NCBI GenBank assembly: GCA_003514305.1
Contig: DORE01000063.1
Span: forward strand, 1,404-26,468
Length of the DNA stretch: 25,065 nt
Origin: Gammaproteobacteria bacterium
GTDB lineage: Bacteria > Pseudomonadota > Gammaproteobacteria > Pseudomonadales > Pseudohongiellaceae
Reading direction: 5' to 3'
Shown: piece by piece, positions 7,048 to 15,486 of the stretch
How positions within the stretch are numbered: the first letter of the stretch is position 1
How the letters are laid out: each line of letters starts with the position of its first letter
The notes under the pieces: model-generated
Seen by the model: only the letters and a program-made list of their open reading frames with translations
What the model was told of the DNA's origin: nothing
Database searches by the model: none
Program-made: the position numbers and the translations under genes

Positions 7048-7239
7048 CATTAGAATTCCTCGTCTGTTCAATACCTTAATAGGAACTGCTGAAATCATCT
7101 TTAGCATTGCTTTGTAACTTCGGCATAAAGGCGTAATGATTACTCATAAAAAAAGGTTGCTGTCGCTGCTAATTTTGTCAATCATTCGGTCGACAAACGA
7201 TTACAACGTCTCCCTGTAAGTAAAATCTAGCGGCTTGAC

Positions 7240-7875
7240 ATGTTTGAACTGAGTAGTGAAATTCCATTTCTGTGGCGCCTTAGTGCCGAGCGTAGCGACG
7301 GGTACTGTTCTGTCTCTATGGTTGTGCCCTGTCCTCCGGACACGAGAGTTCGCGATCTGACCATAGAAACTGATGTACAAAGTCTTTCCTCAGACAGCAT
7401 CCGGTCCGTCTCCGAGGAAACGTTAGAGTGGAATCAGGAAGACATAGACCTTTTTCTCAAATTGATTAATCACCAGCAGTTGGAAGTTAATCAGCCGCTT
7501 GCTGAAACCGTTCGGATTGATCTGACCGATCCTGAAGTGGTTGAGATCATAAATGTAGTCGCGGCTGCGGGCTTTGGGGTTGCTTTCACGCCCACCGGAT
7601 TAATCCAGAATACCTGCAGGTTTCTGCCGATTTATCAGTACGATGTTGGTTCGCTTGCTTCGATCAACACGGTAGACGGTTTTAAGTCCTGCATAGTGGT
7701 TGACATTGACGATGATGATGTCGTGTGCGTGATGTTGGAAGACATCAAGGCTTGGTCAGACACCGAGCATGATCATCTGTCTCGTCACGATCTACTGTTG
7801 GTCAAGCGAATAGACATCCTCCACCCGGACTTCGCAGAGTCTCGCTGCCGCCCTGTCGGTAGATCCTTGCACTAG
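7240..7875 (+). CDS. Acidic protein of unknown function
   Basis: The 211-residue product matches no family I recognise. It has no signal peptide or membrane segment and is rich in Asp and Glu, including VVDIDDDD near residues 153-160, so it is probably cytoplasmic. The middle (about 102-140) alternates hydrophobic strands and glycines (VVAAAGFGVAFTPTGLIQ), and a beta-rich tail follows, suggesting one or two compact alpha/beta domains. ATG 7240 has no good ribosome-binding site. The gene ends 5 nt from the stop of the convergent acyl-CoA dehydrogenase gene, and upstream is the origin-like island. I would not assign a function; regulation or stress are guesses only. Confidence 0.65.
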   Translation: MFELSSEIPFLWRLSAERSDGYCSVSMVVPCPPDTRVRDLTIETDVQSLSSDSIRSVSEETLEWNQEDIDLFLKLINHQQLEVNQPLAETVRIDLTDPEVVEIINVVAAAGFGVAFTPTGLIQNTCRFLPIYQYDVGSLASINTVDGFKSCIVVDIDDDDVVCVMLEDIKAWSDTEHDHLSRHDLLLVKRIDILHPDFAESRCRPVGRSLH

Positions 7876-7880
7876 GCAGT

Positions 7881-9044
7881 TCAGCTTGCGCGCTGGTTAA
7901 AGCGGCGATTTACCAGCGCAGATGCAATGTTCACTTTCTGGATGTCAATCGAACCACCAGCAATTCCCCAGCCCCAAGCGTCTCGAAGCTTTTGCTCAAT
8001 AGGGAACTCCTTTGAATAGCCATATCCGCCCATAATCTGCATGGCCTTTCCCGTCACTTCACGGACTGCCTCATTTGCGAAGCATTTGGCAACAGAGCTT
8101 TCTCCAACTGAAGGCAGGCCAGTTTCGGCATTCACCACTGCCCGATAAAGTAACAGGCGCGCAGCCTCCAATTTCATTTTCATTTCGGCGAGCTGAATTT
8201 GCACGGCCTGAAAATCTACAAGCGGTTTGCCGAATTGCTGACGCTCCTGGCTATAGTTTAGTACGTAATCGAATGCTGACTGAGCAACTGCAAGTGACAT
8301 GGTGGTATTGCCGCATCGTTCGAGGTCAAACGCATCCATCAGTTTACCAAAACTACCTGCCGGCACGAGCATGTTTTCAAGCGGCACTTCGACGCTGTCG
8401 AAGTGCATGTCGCAACTGTAAATGCCCCTAAAGCCCATGTGATGGTCACGTTTGCCGAAACTCAAGCCAGTAGCGCCCTTGTCAACGACCACAGCCCCAA
8501 TGCCTCTGGCGCCTGTCTCTTCGGAGAGCCTGCAGTACACCACATAGGCTTCCGAGTGACCCGCACCCGAGCACCATCGTTTAGTGCCGTTGAGGGTAAT
8601 CTTGTTCCCGTTGATCTCGCCGCGGGTGCTCAGGTCAGTTAGTGCGGATCCGGCACCCGGCTCTGACATGGATACAGCCACCACCTTGTCTCCGGCGCAG
8701 ACGCTCGGCAGGTATCGCTGCTTCAGTGACTCGCTGCCGAAGTGGGCGATGGCCAGACTCGGGCCAAAACAGGCTTCGAAGATCGGAAACGCGACCGCAA
8801 TCGAAATTTTGGCCACTTCCTCCAGCACAATCACTGCGTCGAGATGGCTCATGCCACCACCTCCGATCGAACAATCAAGGTTCACACCAAGATAGCCGAG
8901 TTCGCCAAAGCGCCTGCGCAATGCGAGATCCACTGGCTCATCGTTAATCTCAATTTGCAGTGCGATGTCTGGCAGTTCTTGTTGAGCGAATTTTCTGACC
9001 GCTTCCTGAAGAGCGCGTTGTTGTTCCGTCAAGGTGAAATCCAT
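7881..9044 (-). CDS. Acyl-CoA dehydrogenase
   Basis: This FAD flavoenzyme would introduce a double bond between C2 and C3 of an acyl-CoA, passing electrons to ETF. From ATG 9044 the protein has 387 residues, normal for the family, beginning MDFTLTEQQ. The FAD/substrate signature AVSMSEPGAGSALTD lies at 123-137, and RQQFGKPLVDFQAVQ at 268-282 is the second signature. The usual C-terminal catalytic EGT is replaced by IAGGSIDIQ (361-369). Instead E242 in DLER matches the catalytic glutamate position of isovaleryl-CoA dehydrogenase and long-chain enzymes, suggesting a branched or bulky substrate. An in-frame extension to 9302 overlaps prfC on the other strand and is not coding. ATG 9056 is a possible alternative start, but GGA is better spaced for 9044. 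Confidence 0.9.
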   Translation of the reverse strand: MDFTLTEQQRALQEAVRKFAQQELPDIALQIEINDEPVDLALRRRFGELGYLGVNLDCSIGGGGMSHLDAVIVLEEVAKISIAVAFPIFEACFGPSLAIAHFGSESLKQRYLPSVCAGDKVVAVSMSEPGAGSALTDLSTRGEINGNKITLNGTKRWCSGAGHSEAYVVYCRLSEETGARGIGAVVVDKGATGLSFGKRDHHMGFRGIYSCDMHFDSVEVPLENMLVPAGSFGKLMDAFDLERCGNTTMSLAVAQSAFDYVLNYSQERQQFGKPLVDFQAVQIQLAEMKMKLEAARLLLYRAVVNAETGLPSVGESSVAKCFANEAVREVTGKAMQIMGGYGYSKEFPIEQKLRDAWGWGIAGGSIDIQKVNIASALVNRRFNQRAS

Positions 9045-9105
9045 GATGTGGTCCATTTCGTCAATTGGTAGACAGCCTCGTTGAGGTCCGTTTTTTCCAT
9101 TGTTC

Positions 9106-9111
9106 ATTATA
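9106..9111 (-). promoter_or_regulatory. Candidate -10 element for the acyl-CoA dehydrogenase gene
   Basis: On the minus strand CATTATAATG holds a perfect TATAAT about 60 nt before ATG 9044. The matching -35 region is poor, so this is a tentative promoter. Confidence 0.35.
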
Positions 9112-9190
9112 ATGCATAGCAGCTGTAGGCCTAAAGCAGTCGAAAACTGAATCTCGAGCGTTTCGTGCTGCTGTGACGCGATCAAGCACC

Positions 9191-9199
9191 TGGTATAAT
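9191..9199 (+). promoter_or_regulatory. Extended -10 promoter for prfC
   Basis: TGGTATAAT is a perfect extended -10 element (TGn followed by TATAAT), 45 nt before the prfC start. The -35 region around 9171 is weak, as is usual for extended -10 promoters. It is divergent from the acyl-CoA dehydrogenase promoter. Confidence 0.6.
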
Positions 9200-9243
9200 T
9201 CCTCCCTCCGTTCAAATGCTCCCGAAGCAATTGCGAGTTTACC

Positions 9244-10833
9244 GTGAAAATGACAGGACTATTCCAGCGAGATGTTGATCGCCGGCGTGTATTGGCGATC
9301 ATCTCTCACCCTGATGCCGGCAAAACCACTATTACGGAAAAACTTTTACTGTTCGGAAATCTTATTCAAGTCGCTGGAACGGTAAAAGGCAAGAAATCAG
9401 ATCGTCACGCGACTTCTGACTGGATGGCAATGGAGCAGCAACGTGGAATTTCGGTGACGTCTTCGGTCATGCAGTTTCCTTATAAGGATCGGGTTGTAAA
9501 TCTGCTTGACACGCCGGGCCATGAAGATTTCTCGGAAGATACTTACCGAGTGCTGACCGCGGTTGACTCTGCGCTGATGATAGTCGATGGCGCCAAAGGT
9601 GTAGAAGAGCGTACCATCAAACTGATGCAAGTATGCCGACTGCGGGATACGCCGATATTTACCTTTGTAAATAAACTGGATCGCGATATCCGAGATCCGA
9701 TAGACATTCTAGATGAGATAGAGAACGTTCTGGACATTCACTGTGCGCCAATTAATTGGCCCCTAGGCATGGGTAAAGAGTTCAAGGGGGCTTATAACTT
9801 GGTCACTGATACTATTCATTTATATCAAAAAGGCCAGGGCAACCAAATTCCAGATAACGTCTGCATCGAAGGTTTGCGAAGTCTAGAGGCGGAAGAATTG
9901 CTCGGAGCCTATCACCAGGATTTTCTTGACGAAATTGAACTGGTGCAGGGCGCTTCTCATGAATTTGACCGGCAGGCCTATCTCAGGGGTGAAATGACGC
10001 CGGTTTATTTCGGTACAGCCCTTGGAAATTTCAGCGTGAAAGAGATGCTCGACGATTTTGTTGAATGGGCGCCTGGTCCGCTCGACCGAGAAACTGAAAC
10101 AAAGACCGTGGCAGCTGATGACTCAAGCTTTACCGGTTTTATCTTTAAGATTCAGGCTAATATGGATCCCAAGCACCGCGACAGGATCGCATTTATGCGC
10201 ATCTGCTCCGGCGAATACAAAAAAGGCATGAAGATGTATCACAGCCGAATCGGGAAAGAAATTAAAGTCACCGATGCTGTAACTTTCGTTGCGGGAGATC
10301 GTGAACATACCGAGACGGCTGTATCTGGGGACATCATTGGGTTGCATAATCATGGAACTATTCAGATTGGTGACACCTTCACCGCCGGCGACGCGCTCAA
10401 ATTCAAAGGTATCCCGCACTTTGCACCTGAATTATTCAGACGAATTCGCTTGAGGGATCCACTCAAGCTCAAACAGCTTCAAAAAGGTCTCACTCAACTG
10501 TCTGAAGAGGGATCAACCCAGGTATTCATGCCGCTCCGCAATAATGACCTCATTGTCGGAGCGGTTGGTGTGCTTCAGTTCGAGGTCGTGGCGTTTCGTC
10601 TGAAGGAAGAATATAAGGTCGAGTGTGTGTACGAGCCGATTTCGATTCATGCTGCCCGTTGGGTCGAGTCAGCTGACCCGACGCAGCTTGAGGAGTTTCG
10701 CAAAAAAGCTTTCGACAATTTAGCCATAGACGGTGGTGGATATCTGACCTATTTGGCTCCCACTCGGGTAAATTTGACCCTGACCGAAGAGCGCTGGTCT
10801 GAAATATCCTTCAAGTCCACTCGCGAGCACTAA
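9244..10833 (+). CDS. prfC: Peptide chain release factor 3
   Basis: RF3 is a translational GTPase that removes RF1 and RF2 from the ribosome after peptide release. The 529-residue product matches the E. coli length and is very close to it by eye: G1 loop SHPDAGKTT near 21-29, AGTVKGKKSDRHATSDWM, the G2 region QQRGISVTSS, G3 DTPGHEDFSEDTYR from D89, and G4 NKLDRDIRDP from N143. EF-Tu-like domain 2 and the RF3 C-terminal domain (VGVLQFEVV) follow. GTG 9244 and ATG 9250 are both possible starts, differing by two codons. The extended -10 promoter is just upstream. tgt follows within 30 nt, so the two are probably cotranscribed. Confidence 0.97.
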   Translation: MKMTGLFQRDVDRRRVLAIISHPDAGKTTITEKLLLFGNLIQVAGTVKGKKSDRHATSDWMAMEQQRGISVTSSVMQFPYKDRVVNLLDTPGHEDFSEDTYRVLTAVDSALMIVDGAKGVEERTIKLMQVCRLRDTPIFTFVNKLDRDIRDPIDILDEIENVLDIHCAPINWPLGMGKEFKGAYNLVTDTIHLYQKGQGNQIPDNVCIEGLRSLEAEELLGAYHQDFLDEIELVQGASHEFDRQAYLRGEMTPVYFGTALGNFSVKEMLDDFVEWAPGPLDRETETKTVAADDSSFTGFIFKIQANMDPKHRDRIAFMRICSGEYKKGMKMYHSRIGKEIKVTDAVTFVAGDREHTETAVSGDIIGLHNHGTIQIGDTFTAGDALKFKGIPHFAPELFRRIRLRDPLKLKQLQKGLTQLSEEGSTQVFMPLRNNDLIVGAVGVLQFEVVAFRLKEEYKVECVYEPISIHAARWVESADPTQLEEFRKKAFDNLAIDGGGYLTYLAPTRVNLTLTEERWSEISFKSTREH

Positions 10834-10863
10834 GGGATGTCTTCAAGACTGCAGAATTGCGAG

Positions 10864-11973
10864 ATGAAATTTTCTGTCTCGGCTTGCGATGGAAATGCGC
10901 GAACGGGGACGCTCAGCTTTCAAAGAGGCGAAGTGCGTACACCGGTATTTATGCCGGTTGGAACCTACGGGACAGTCAAGAGTCTGACCCCTGCTCAGCT
11001 CTTCGATATTGGTGCAGATATAATTTTGGGCAATACTTTTCATCTGATGTTGCGGCCGGGCATCGAAATCATTCAGCAACAGGGGGACCTGCATGGTTTC
11101 ATGGCGTGGCCAAAACCAATTCTGACAGATTCCGGCGGGTTTCAGGTCTTCAGCCTAGGAGCAATGCGAAAAATATCTGAGGAAGGGGTCAAATTTCGGT
11201 CGCCGGTTGATGGCTCCGAGGTATTTCTTGGTCCGGAGGCTGCGGTCGAGGTGCAACAAAAACTCGGCGCGGACATCATCATGGTTTTCGATGAGTGCAC
11301 CCCTTTTCCAGCAGACGAAGGGCAGGCCCGAAAATCCATGGAGCTTTCTCTTCGCTGGGCAGCGCGCTGTAAGCGCTCGCATGCGGATCATCCGGCTGCT
11401 TTGTTTGGCATTATCCAGGGAGGAATGTATGCCAACCTGCGTCGCGCGTCTTTGGAGGGCTTGCTGGCTCAGGGATATCCTGGCTATGCGATCGGTGGAC
11501 TCTCTGTCGGCGAACCTAAAGAGGAAATGGCAAGAATCGTCGAAGAAATTACACCCTATATGCCAGAATCGAAACCTCGCTATCTGATGGGGGTTGGAAC
11601 GCCTGATGACATCATAAACGGCGTGACTCAGGGTATTGATATGTTTGACTGCGTCTTGCCAACTCGAAACGCCCGAAATGCGCATTTATTTACATCTAGC
11701 GGATTGCTCCGGTTGCGAAATGCCCGATACCGGAATGATCCACGGCCGCTTGATGAGAACTGTGATTGCTATACTTGTCAAAATTTTTCCAGAGCTTATC
11801 TGCACCATCTAGACAAATGTAAGGAAATACTCGGCTCAAGCCTCAATACGATTCATAACCTTCACTACTATCAGCGGTTAATGGCTAGATTGCGTGGGGC
11901 GATAGAACACGGTAGATTGAGCGACTTTGTACGGCGGTATCGGGAAGATCAGCTCCGACTTGATGAGGGCTGA
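10864..11973 (+). CDS. tgt: tRNA-guanine transglycosylase (queuosine insertion)
   Basis: Tgt exchanges guanine 34 of tRNA-Asp, -Asn, -His and -Tyr for preQ1, the committed step placing queuosine in tRNA. Numbering from an upstream in-frame ATG at 10837: TDSGGFQV with the general acid/base D98, GIDMFDCVLPTRNARN with the nucleophile D271, and the zinc site C309, C311, C314 and H340. ATG 10864 is preferred because MKFSVSACDG aligns with the E. coli start MKFELDTTDG; the 10837 start, 3 nt after the prfC stop, would add nine residues. The protein is full length (369 residues). yajC-secD-secF follows, the usual gammaproteobacterial order. A queuosine glycosyltransferase-like gene lies 6 kb downstream on the other strand, so Q in this organism may be, or once was, mannosylated. 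Confidence 0.97.
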   Translation: MKFSVSACDGNARTGTLSFQRGEVRTPVFMPVGTYGTVKSLTPAQLFDIGADIILGNTFHLMLRPGIEIIQQQGDLHGFMAWPKPILTDSGGFQVFSLGAMRKISEEGVKFRSPVDGSEVFLGPEAAVEVQQKLGADIIMVFDECTPFPADEGQARKSMELSLRWAARCKRSHADHPAALFGIIQGGMYANLRRASLEGLLAQGYPGYAIGGLSVGEPKEEMARIVEEITPYMPESKPRYLMGVGTPDDIINGVTQGIDMFDCVLPTRNARNAHLFTSSGLLRLRNARYRNDPRPLDENCDCYTCQNFSRAYLHHLDKCKEILGSSLNTIHNLHYYQRLMARLRGAIEHGRLSDFVRRYREDQLRLDEG

Positions 11974-12095
11974 TCTAAAGAAACGGGGTTAAATTGAGAT
12001 ACCGTAGACGAGTGATGACGATTTGAGAAACGTATGGCCGTCCACTCAGCTGCACCATGTATCCAATTGCCTACAAACAAGAGTGACATTGACTT

Positions 12096-12425
12096 ATGGA
12101 CTTCATTTTCCCAATTTCCTATGCACAAGAGGCTGCCTCTTCAGCACCCTCGCTGACATATAATCTGTTTCTTTTTGGCGGTATGTTCGTGCTGTTCTAT
12201 TTTGTTCTGTGGCGTCCGCAGTCTAAGCGGGCAAAAGAACACAAAGAACTGGTAGATGGCATAGACAAGGGCGACGAAGTCATGACTTCTGGTGGTTTGA
12301 TGGGCAAGGTAACGCGGGTAAATGAGGAATATGTCGCTATTGAGGTCGCCAAAGAGGTAGAGTTGAAACTCCAGAAATCAGCGATAGCTGCCGCGCTACC
12401 TAAAGGCACGATCAATCAGATATAG
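12096..12425 (+). CDS. yajC: Sec translocon accessory protein YajC
   Basis: YajC is a small inner membrane partner of the SecDF complex. The 109-residue product has a short periplasmic N-terminus (MDFIFPISYAQEA) and one membrane helix, LFLFGGMFVLFYFVLW (about 25-40). The family cytoplasmic stretch RPQSKRAKEHKELVDGIDKGDEVMTSGGLMGKV follows. Its length equals the usual size. It lies between tgt and secD as expected, with a 122-nt gap from tgt that may hold its own promoter. Confidence 0.96.
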   Translation: MDFIFPISYAQEAASSAPSLTYNLFLFGGMFVLFYFVLWRPQSKRAKEHKELVDGIDKGDEVMTSGGLMGKVTRVNEEYVAIEVAKEVELKLQKSAIAAALPKGTINQI

Positions 12426-12432
12426 AGTACCG

Positions 12433-12458
12433 GGCTTGGCTGAGATCAGCTCAAAGCC
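12433..12458 (+). other. Hairpin between yajC and secD
   Basis: Outer arms GGCTT (12433-12437) and AAGCC (12454-12458) enclose inner arms GCTGA (12439-12443) and TCAGC (12446-12450). No T-run follows, so this is not a standard terminator; it may stabilise the yajC message or damp read-through to secD. Confidence 0.35.
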
Positions 12459-12518
12459 AATGTCCGATCAGTGATCTTGCGTTGGCAGCGCGATATCGAC
12501 GCACAACCGGAACCCGTT

Positions 12519-14393
12519 ATGTTGAACCGCTATCCGCTTTGGAAAAATCTTTTCATATTGTTTGTTGTCGTTCTGGGCTTGCTTTATTCTGCGCCTAATC
12601 TCTATCCTGACGACGAAGCTATTCTTATCAATAACGAGAATTTCGAGATCAGTGAAGCTGATATCGCACTGGTTGAAACCGTTCTTGAAGCAGCACAGAT
12701 TGAATTCTTCGGAGTGGTATCCGACGAAAACAGCATGCAGTTCCGGTTTGGGGATGTCGATGATCAGTTCCGTGCAAAGACGATCATCGAAGAAGCATTG
12801 ACCGACGACTACATTGTGGCGTTGAACCTTGCTCCAACCACCCCCGGTTGGATGCAAGCCATAGGTGCAGATAAGATGAACCTCGGGTTGGATTTGCAGG
12901 GCGGTGTGCATTTTCTGATGGAAGTTGATATGGAAGCTGCCCTTGAGCGGCGAATGCAAGACAATCTCAGTAATGTTCGTTCAATTCTTAGAGAGCAACG
13001 CATCCGAACCCGGGGCATCAATCTGGTCGACAACACTTATCTTGAGGTGAGGTTTTCCAGTTCGCAGGAGCGCTTCGCCGCTCGTTCAGAACTGATCAAT
13101 AATTTTCCGGAGGTTCAGTTTCAGAATCGAGAAGTCAATGACTTGTTTCTGCTGGATATGCGCTTGTCGCCAGATGTTATCCTGCAAACCCAGAGGGATA
13201 CTCTTCAGGCCAACCGGACCACCTTGCTGAACCGGGTAGATGCTCTTGGTGTCTCCGAACCTACGGTGCAGCAGCAAGGGTCTGATCGCATTGTGGTTGA
13301 ACTGCCAGGTGTGCAGGACCCGGCTCAGGCAATCCGGATTCTTCAGCGTATTGCCACACTAGAATTCCATCTCGAAGCAGAATTGGGCGCTTCGCGAACG
13401 TCATTCGAAGCGTATCAGACGCCTGATGGCCTTCCTGTAAATGTTGATAACGATGTCATTTTGCAAGGCGATCGAATCTCTTCGGTACGCTCTACTCTCG
13501 ATCAAAACGGATTGCCCCAGGTGCAAATAAATCTCGACGCTCAGGGAGGCAATCAGATCAATCGCGTGACCCGTGAAAACGTTGGCCGCAATATGGATAT
13601 TCTGCTGATTGAAACCAAGTCTCGAACCATTGCTTCGCTTGATGAGCAAGGTAACGAGGTTGAAGAAATAGAGTTCTTTGAAGAAAAACGACTGATCAGT
13701 CATGCCACTATCCGCACGGCGTTGCCCCGTACGTTTGTAATTACCGGCTTGACAGCTAGAGAAGCAAATGACCTCTCGCTGCTTATTTCTTCCGGATCGT
13801 TAGCAGCCCCCATGACCATTGTGGAACAATCGGTTATTGGTCCTTCCATGGGGCGTGAAAACCTTGAGTCAGGGTTTCGAGGCGTACAGATCGCGTCTGC
13901 GCTTGTGGTGCTGTTTATGTTGATGTACTACCGATTATTCGGTCTGGCAGCGAACGCTGCTTTGATTATGAATATTTTGCTGATTTTTTCGGTAATGTCT
14001 CTGATTGGCGCAACGCTGACCTTGCCCGGAATAGTTGGAATAGTGTTGACAGTGGGCATGGCAGTTGATGCCAATGTGCTTATCTTTACGCGGATTAGAG
14101 AGGAATTGGCCAATGGTATTGCCCCGCAACAGGCAATTGATTCAGGCTATAACCGTGCCTTTACGACTATCTTTGACGCCAACCTTACAACTTTCCTTGT
14201 TGCGGTTGTTCTGTTCACGATAGGCACCGGACCCGTAAAAGGATTCGCGGTGACGCTTATGATTGGCATAGTGACTTCGATGTTTACGGCCATCGTTGGA
14301 ACCCGCGCAATCATCAATCTTATTTACGGGGGGCGATCGGTAAAAATACTGTCGATAGGCAGATATTCCCGGTCGTTGTCGTCCTCAACTTAA
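12519..14393 (+). CDS. secD: Protein translocase subunit SecD
   Basis: SecD is an RND-type inner membrane protein that uses the proton gradient to help release and pull preproteins through SecYEG. The start is ATG 12519: MLNRYPLWKN matches E. coli SecD MLNRYPLWKY, and CCGGAAC lies at good spacing. A GTG at 12471 would add 16 unrelated residues. The 624-residue protein has a first membrane helix (about 9-27), the GLDLQGGVHFLMEV motif, a large periplasmic P1 domain, and five C-terminal helices from about residue 450. The SecD motif GIVGIVLTVGMAVDANVLIFTRIREE holds the conserved membrane aspartate. secF follows after 12 nt. Confidence 0.97.
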   Translation: MLNRYPLWKNLFILFVVVLGLLYSAPNLYPDDEAILINNENFEISEADIALVETVLEAAQIEFFGVVSDENSMQFRFGDVDDQFRAKTIIEEALTDDYIVALNLAPTTPGWMQAIGADKMNLGLDLQGGVHFLMEVDMEAALERRMQDNLSNVRSILREQRIRTRGINLVDNTYLEVRFSSSQERFAARSELINNFPEVQFQNREVNDLFLLDMRLSPDVILQTQRDTLQANRTTLLNRVDALGVSEPTVQQQGSDRIVVELPGVQDPAQAIRILQRIATLEFHLEAELGASRTSFEAYQTPDGLPVNVDNDVILQGDRISSVRSTLDQNGLPQVQINLDAQGGNQINRVTRENVGRNMDILLIETKSRTIASLDEQGNEVEEIEFFEEKRLISHATIRTALPRTFVITGLTAREANDLSLLISSGSLAAPMTIVEQSVIGPSMGRENLESGFRGVQIASALVVLFMLMYYRLFGLAANAALIMNILLIFSVMSLIGATLTLPGIVGIVLTVGMAVDANVLIFTRIREELANGIAPQQAIDSGYNRAFTTIFDANLTTFLVAVVLFTIGTGPVKGFAVTLMIGIVTSMFTAIVGTRAIINLIYGGRSVKILSIGRYSRSLSSST

Positions 14394-14405
14394 GCAGGCA
14401 CTGAG

Positions 14406-15356
14406 ATGCAGTCGAAAACCGAAATAGATTTTATGGGAGTACGCCGAGTCGCCGCCGGAGTCTCTGCGATGCTTGCTCTTGTCTCAGTCATTTCACTGTT
14501 CGTGAACTCATTGAATTTTGGGCTGGACTTTACCAGTGGCACATCAGTGCGTCTGAATTACTCAGAAACTGTTGACATTGATCAGGTGAATCTGACGCTG
14601 CAACAGAGCGGATACGATGATGCCGTTGTCGTAACATTTGGGTCAGATCGCGACATTCGAGTGCTTCTGCCGGTAGATAGTTCAGTTGAAGAACAAGATC
14701 AGGCGGAACAGGCGGCTCAGGTTGGAGAGGCGCTCGCTGCCATGCTTCAAGAGGAAACTCGTAGTCAGGTGACGCTTCTTGGGTCGGACTACGTCAGCGC
14801 GAAAGTCGGGGAGGAGTTGGCAGAGCAGGGCGGACTCGGCATGCTGGTCGCGCTGGGAATCATCATGGTCTACATCGCGGTGCGCTTTCAGTTTAAATTT
14901 TCCATTGGTGCGGTGGTTGCTTTGGCGCATGATTTGATCATCACCCTCGGGATTTTTTCCGTATTTCAAATGGAATTTAACCTGAACACGCTGGCCGCTA
15001 TGCTTGCTATCATCGGCTATTCGCTGAATGACACAATTGTTGTGTCTGACCGAATTCGGGAAAATTTTCGCCGTTTACGGAAAGGTTCACCAATTGAAAT
15101 GGTCAATGCGTCTTTGAACCAGACTCTTAGCAGAACGTTGATTACGTCAATTACCACGCTGTTGGTATTATTTTCGATCCTCTTTATTGGCGGTGAATCT
15201 ACTCAGGGTTTTGCAATTGCGTTAATTATTGGTGTGGTCATTGGAACCTACAGTTCCATCTACATTGCTTCGAATGTCATTATTTATATGAATGTCACTC
15301 GCGAAGATTTAATGACCCCTGTTAAAGAAGGAGCGGAGCTGGACGGCTTACCTTGA
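14406..15356 (+). CDS. secF: Protein translocase subunit SecF
   Basis: SecF partners SecD in the inner membrane. The 316-residue product has the GLDFTSGTSVRLNY motif (SecF GIDFTGG-like) after its first helix, and a shorter periplasmic domain. Five C-terminal helices include LAAMLAIIGYSLNDTIVVSDRIRENFR with the conserved aspartates. An AGG about 8 nt upstream of ATG 14406 supports the start. It sits 12 nt after secD in one operon. The 130 nt after its stop contain a GGGGCCCC palindrome near 15392 but no clear T-run terminator. Confidence 0.97.
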   Translation: MQSKTEIDFMGVRRVAAGVSAMLALVSVISLFVNSLNFGLDFTSGTSVRLNYSETVDIDQVNLTLQQSGYDDAVVVTFGSDRDIRVLLPVDSSVEEQDQAEQAAQVGEALAAMLQEETRSQVTLLGSDYVSAKVGEELAEQGGLGMLVALGIIMVYIAVRFQFKFSIGAVVALAHDLIITLGIFSVFQMEFNLNTLAAMLAIIGYSLNDTIVVSDRIRENFRRLRKGSPIEMVNASLNQTLSRTLITSITTLLVLFSILFIGGESTQGFAIALIIGVVIGTYSSIYIASNVIIYMNVTREDLMTPVKEGAELDGLP

Positions 15357-15486
15357 GGGCCTGGGTTCTTTTCGTCCGGGAACACAACGTTGGGGCCCCC
15401 ATGGAAAGCAGTCTGCCGTGCTTGGCGCGATACGCTATAGCTGCTATCGTTTGAACGGCGAAACCCACAGTAAAAAACAGGCTAAA

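Larger units (their letters stand above)
6435..7239. other. Gene-poor 0.8-kb island with AT-rich core and origin-like motifs
   Basis: No convincing ORF lies here in any frame. By hand count, bases 6721-6960 hold 72 G or C of 240 (30%), well below the flanks. Within the island I see DnaA boxes, an exact IHF consensus match, a near-palindrome around ACTTATAAGT (6893-6902), an imperfect inverted repeat at 6754-6801, repeated TGTTTTATT and ATTGATT words, and a terminator-like hairpin at 7029-7047. It also serves as the upstream region of both divergent flanking genes. I saw no GATC site in it, so it would not be a Dam/SeqA-type origin. Confidence 0.6.

Noticed and set aside
9045..9302. N-terminal extension of the acyl-CoA dehydrogenase (85 residues upstream of the chosen start)
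   Set aside because: It overlaps the start of prfC on the other strand and the prfC promoter, and the family begins at MDFTLTEQQ (9044).
12471..12518. GTG start 16 codons upstream of secD
   Set aside because: SecD proteins begin MLNRYPLWK, which is exactly ATG 12519 with a good ribosome site.
15418..15486. GTG start extending MltD by 23 residues
   Set aside because: It would place the signal peptide internally; ATG 15487 puts it at the N-terminus.
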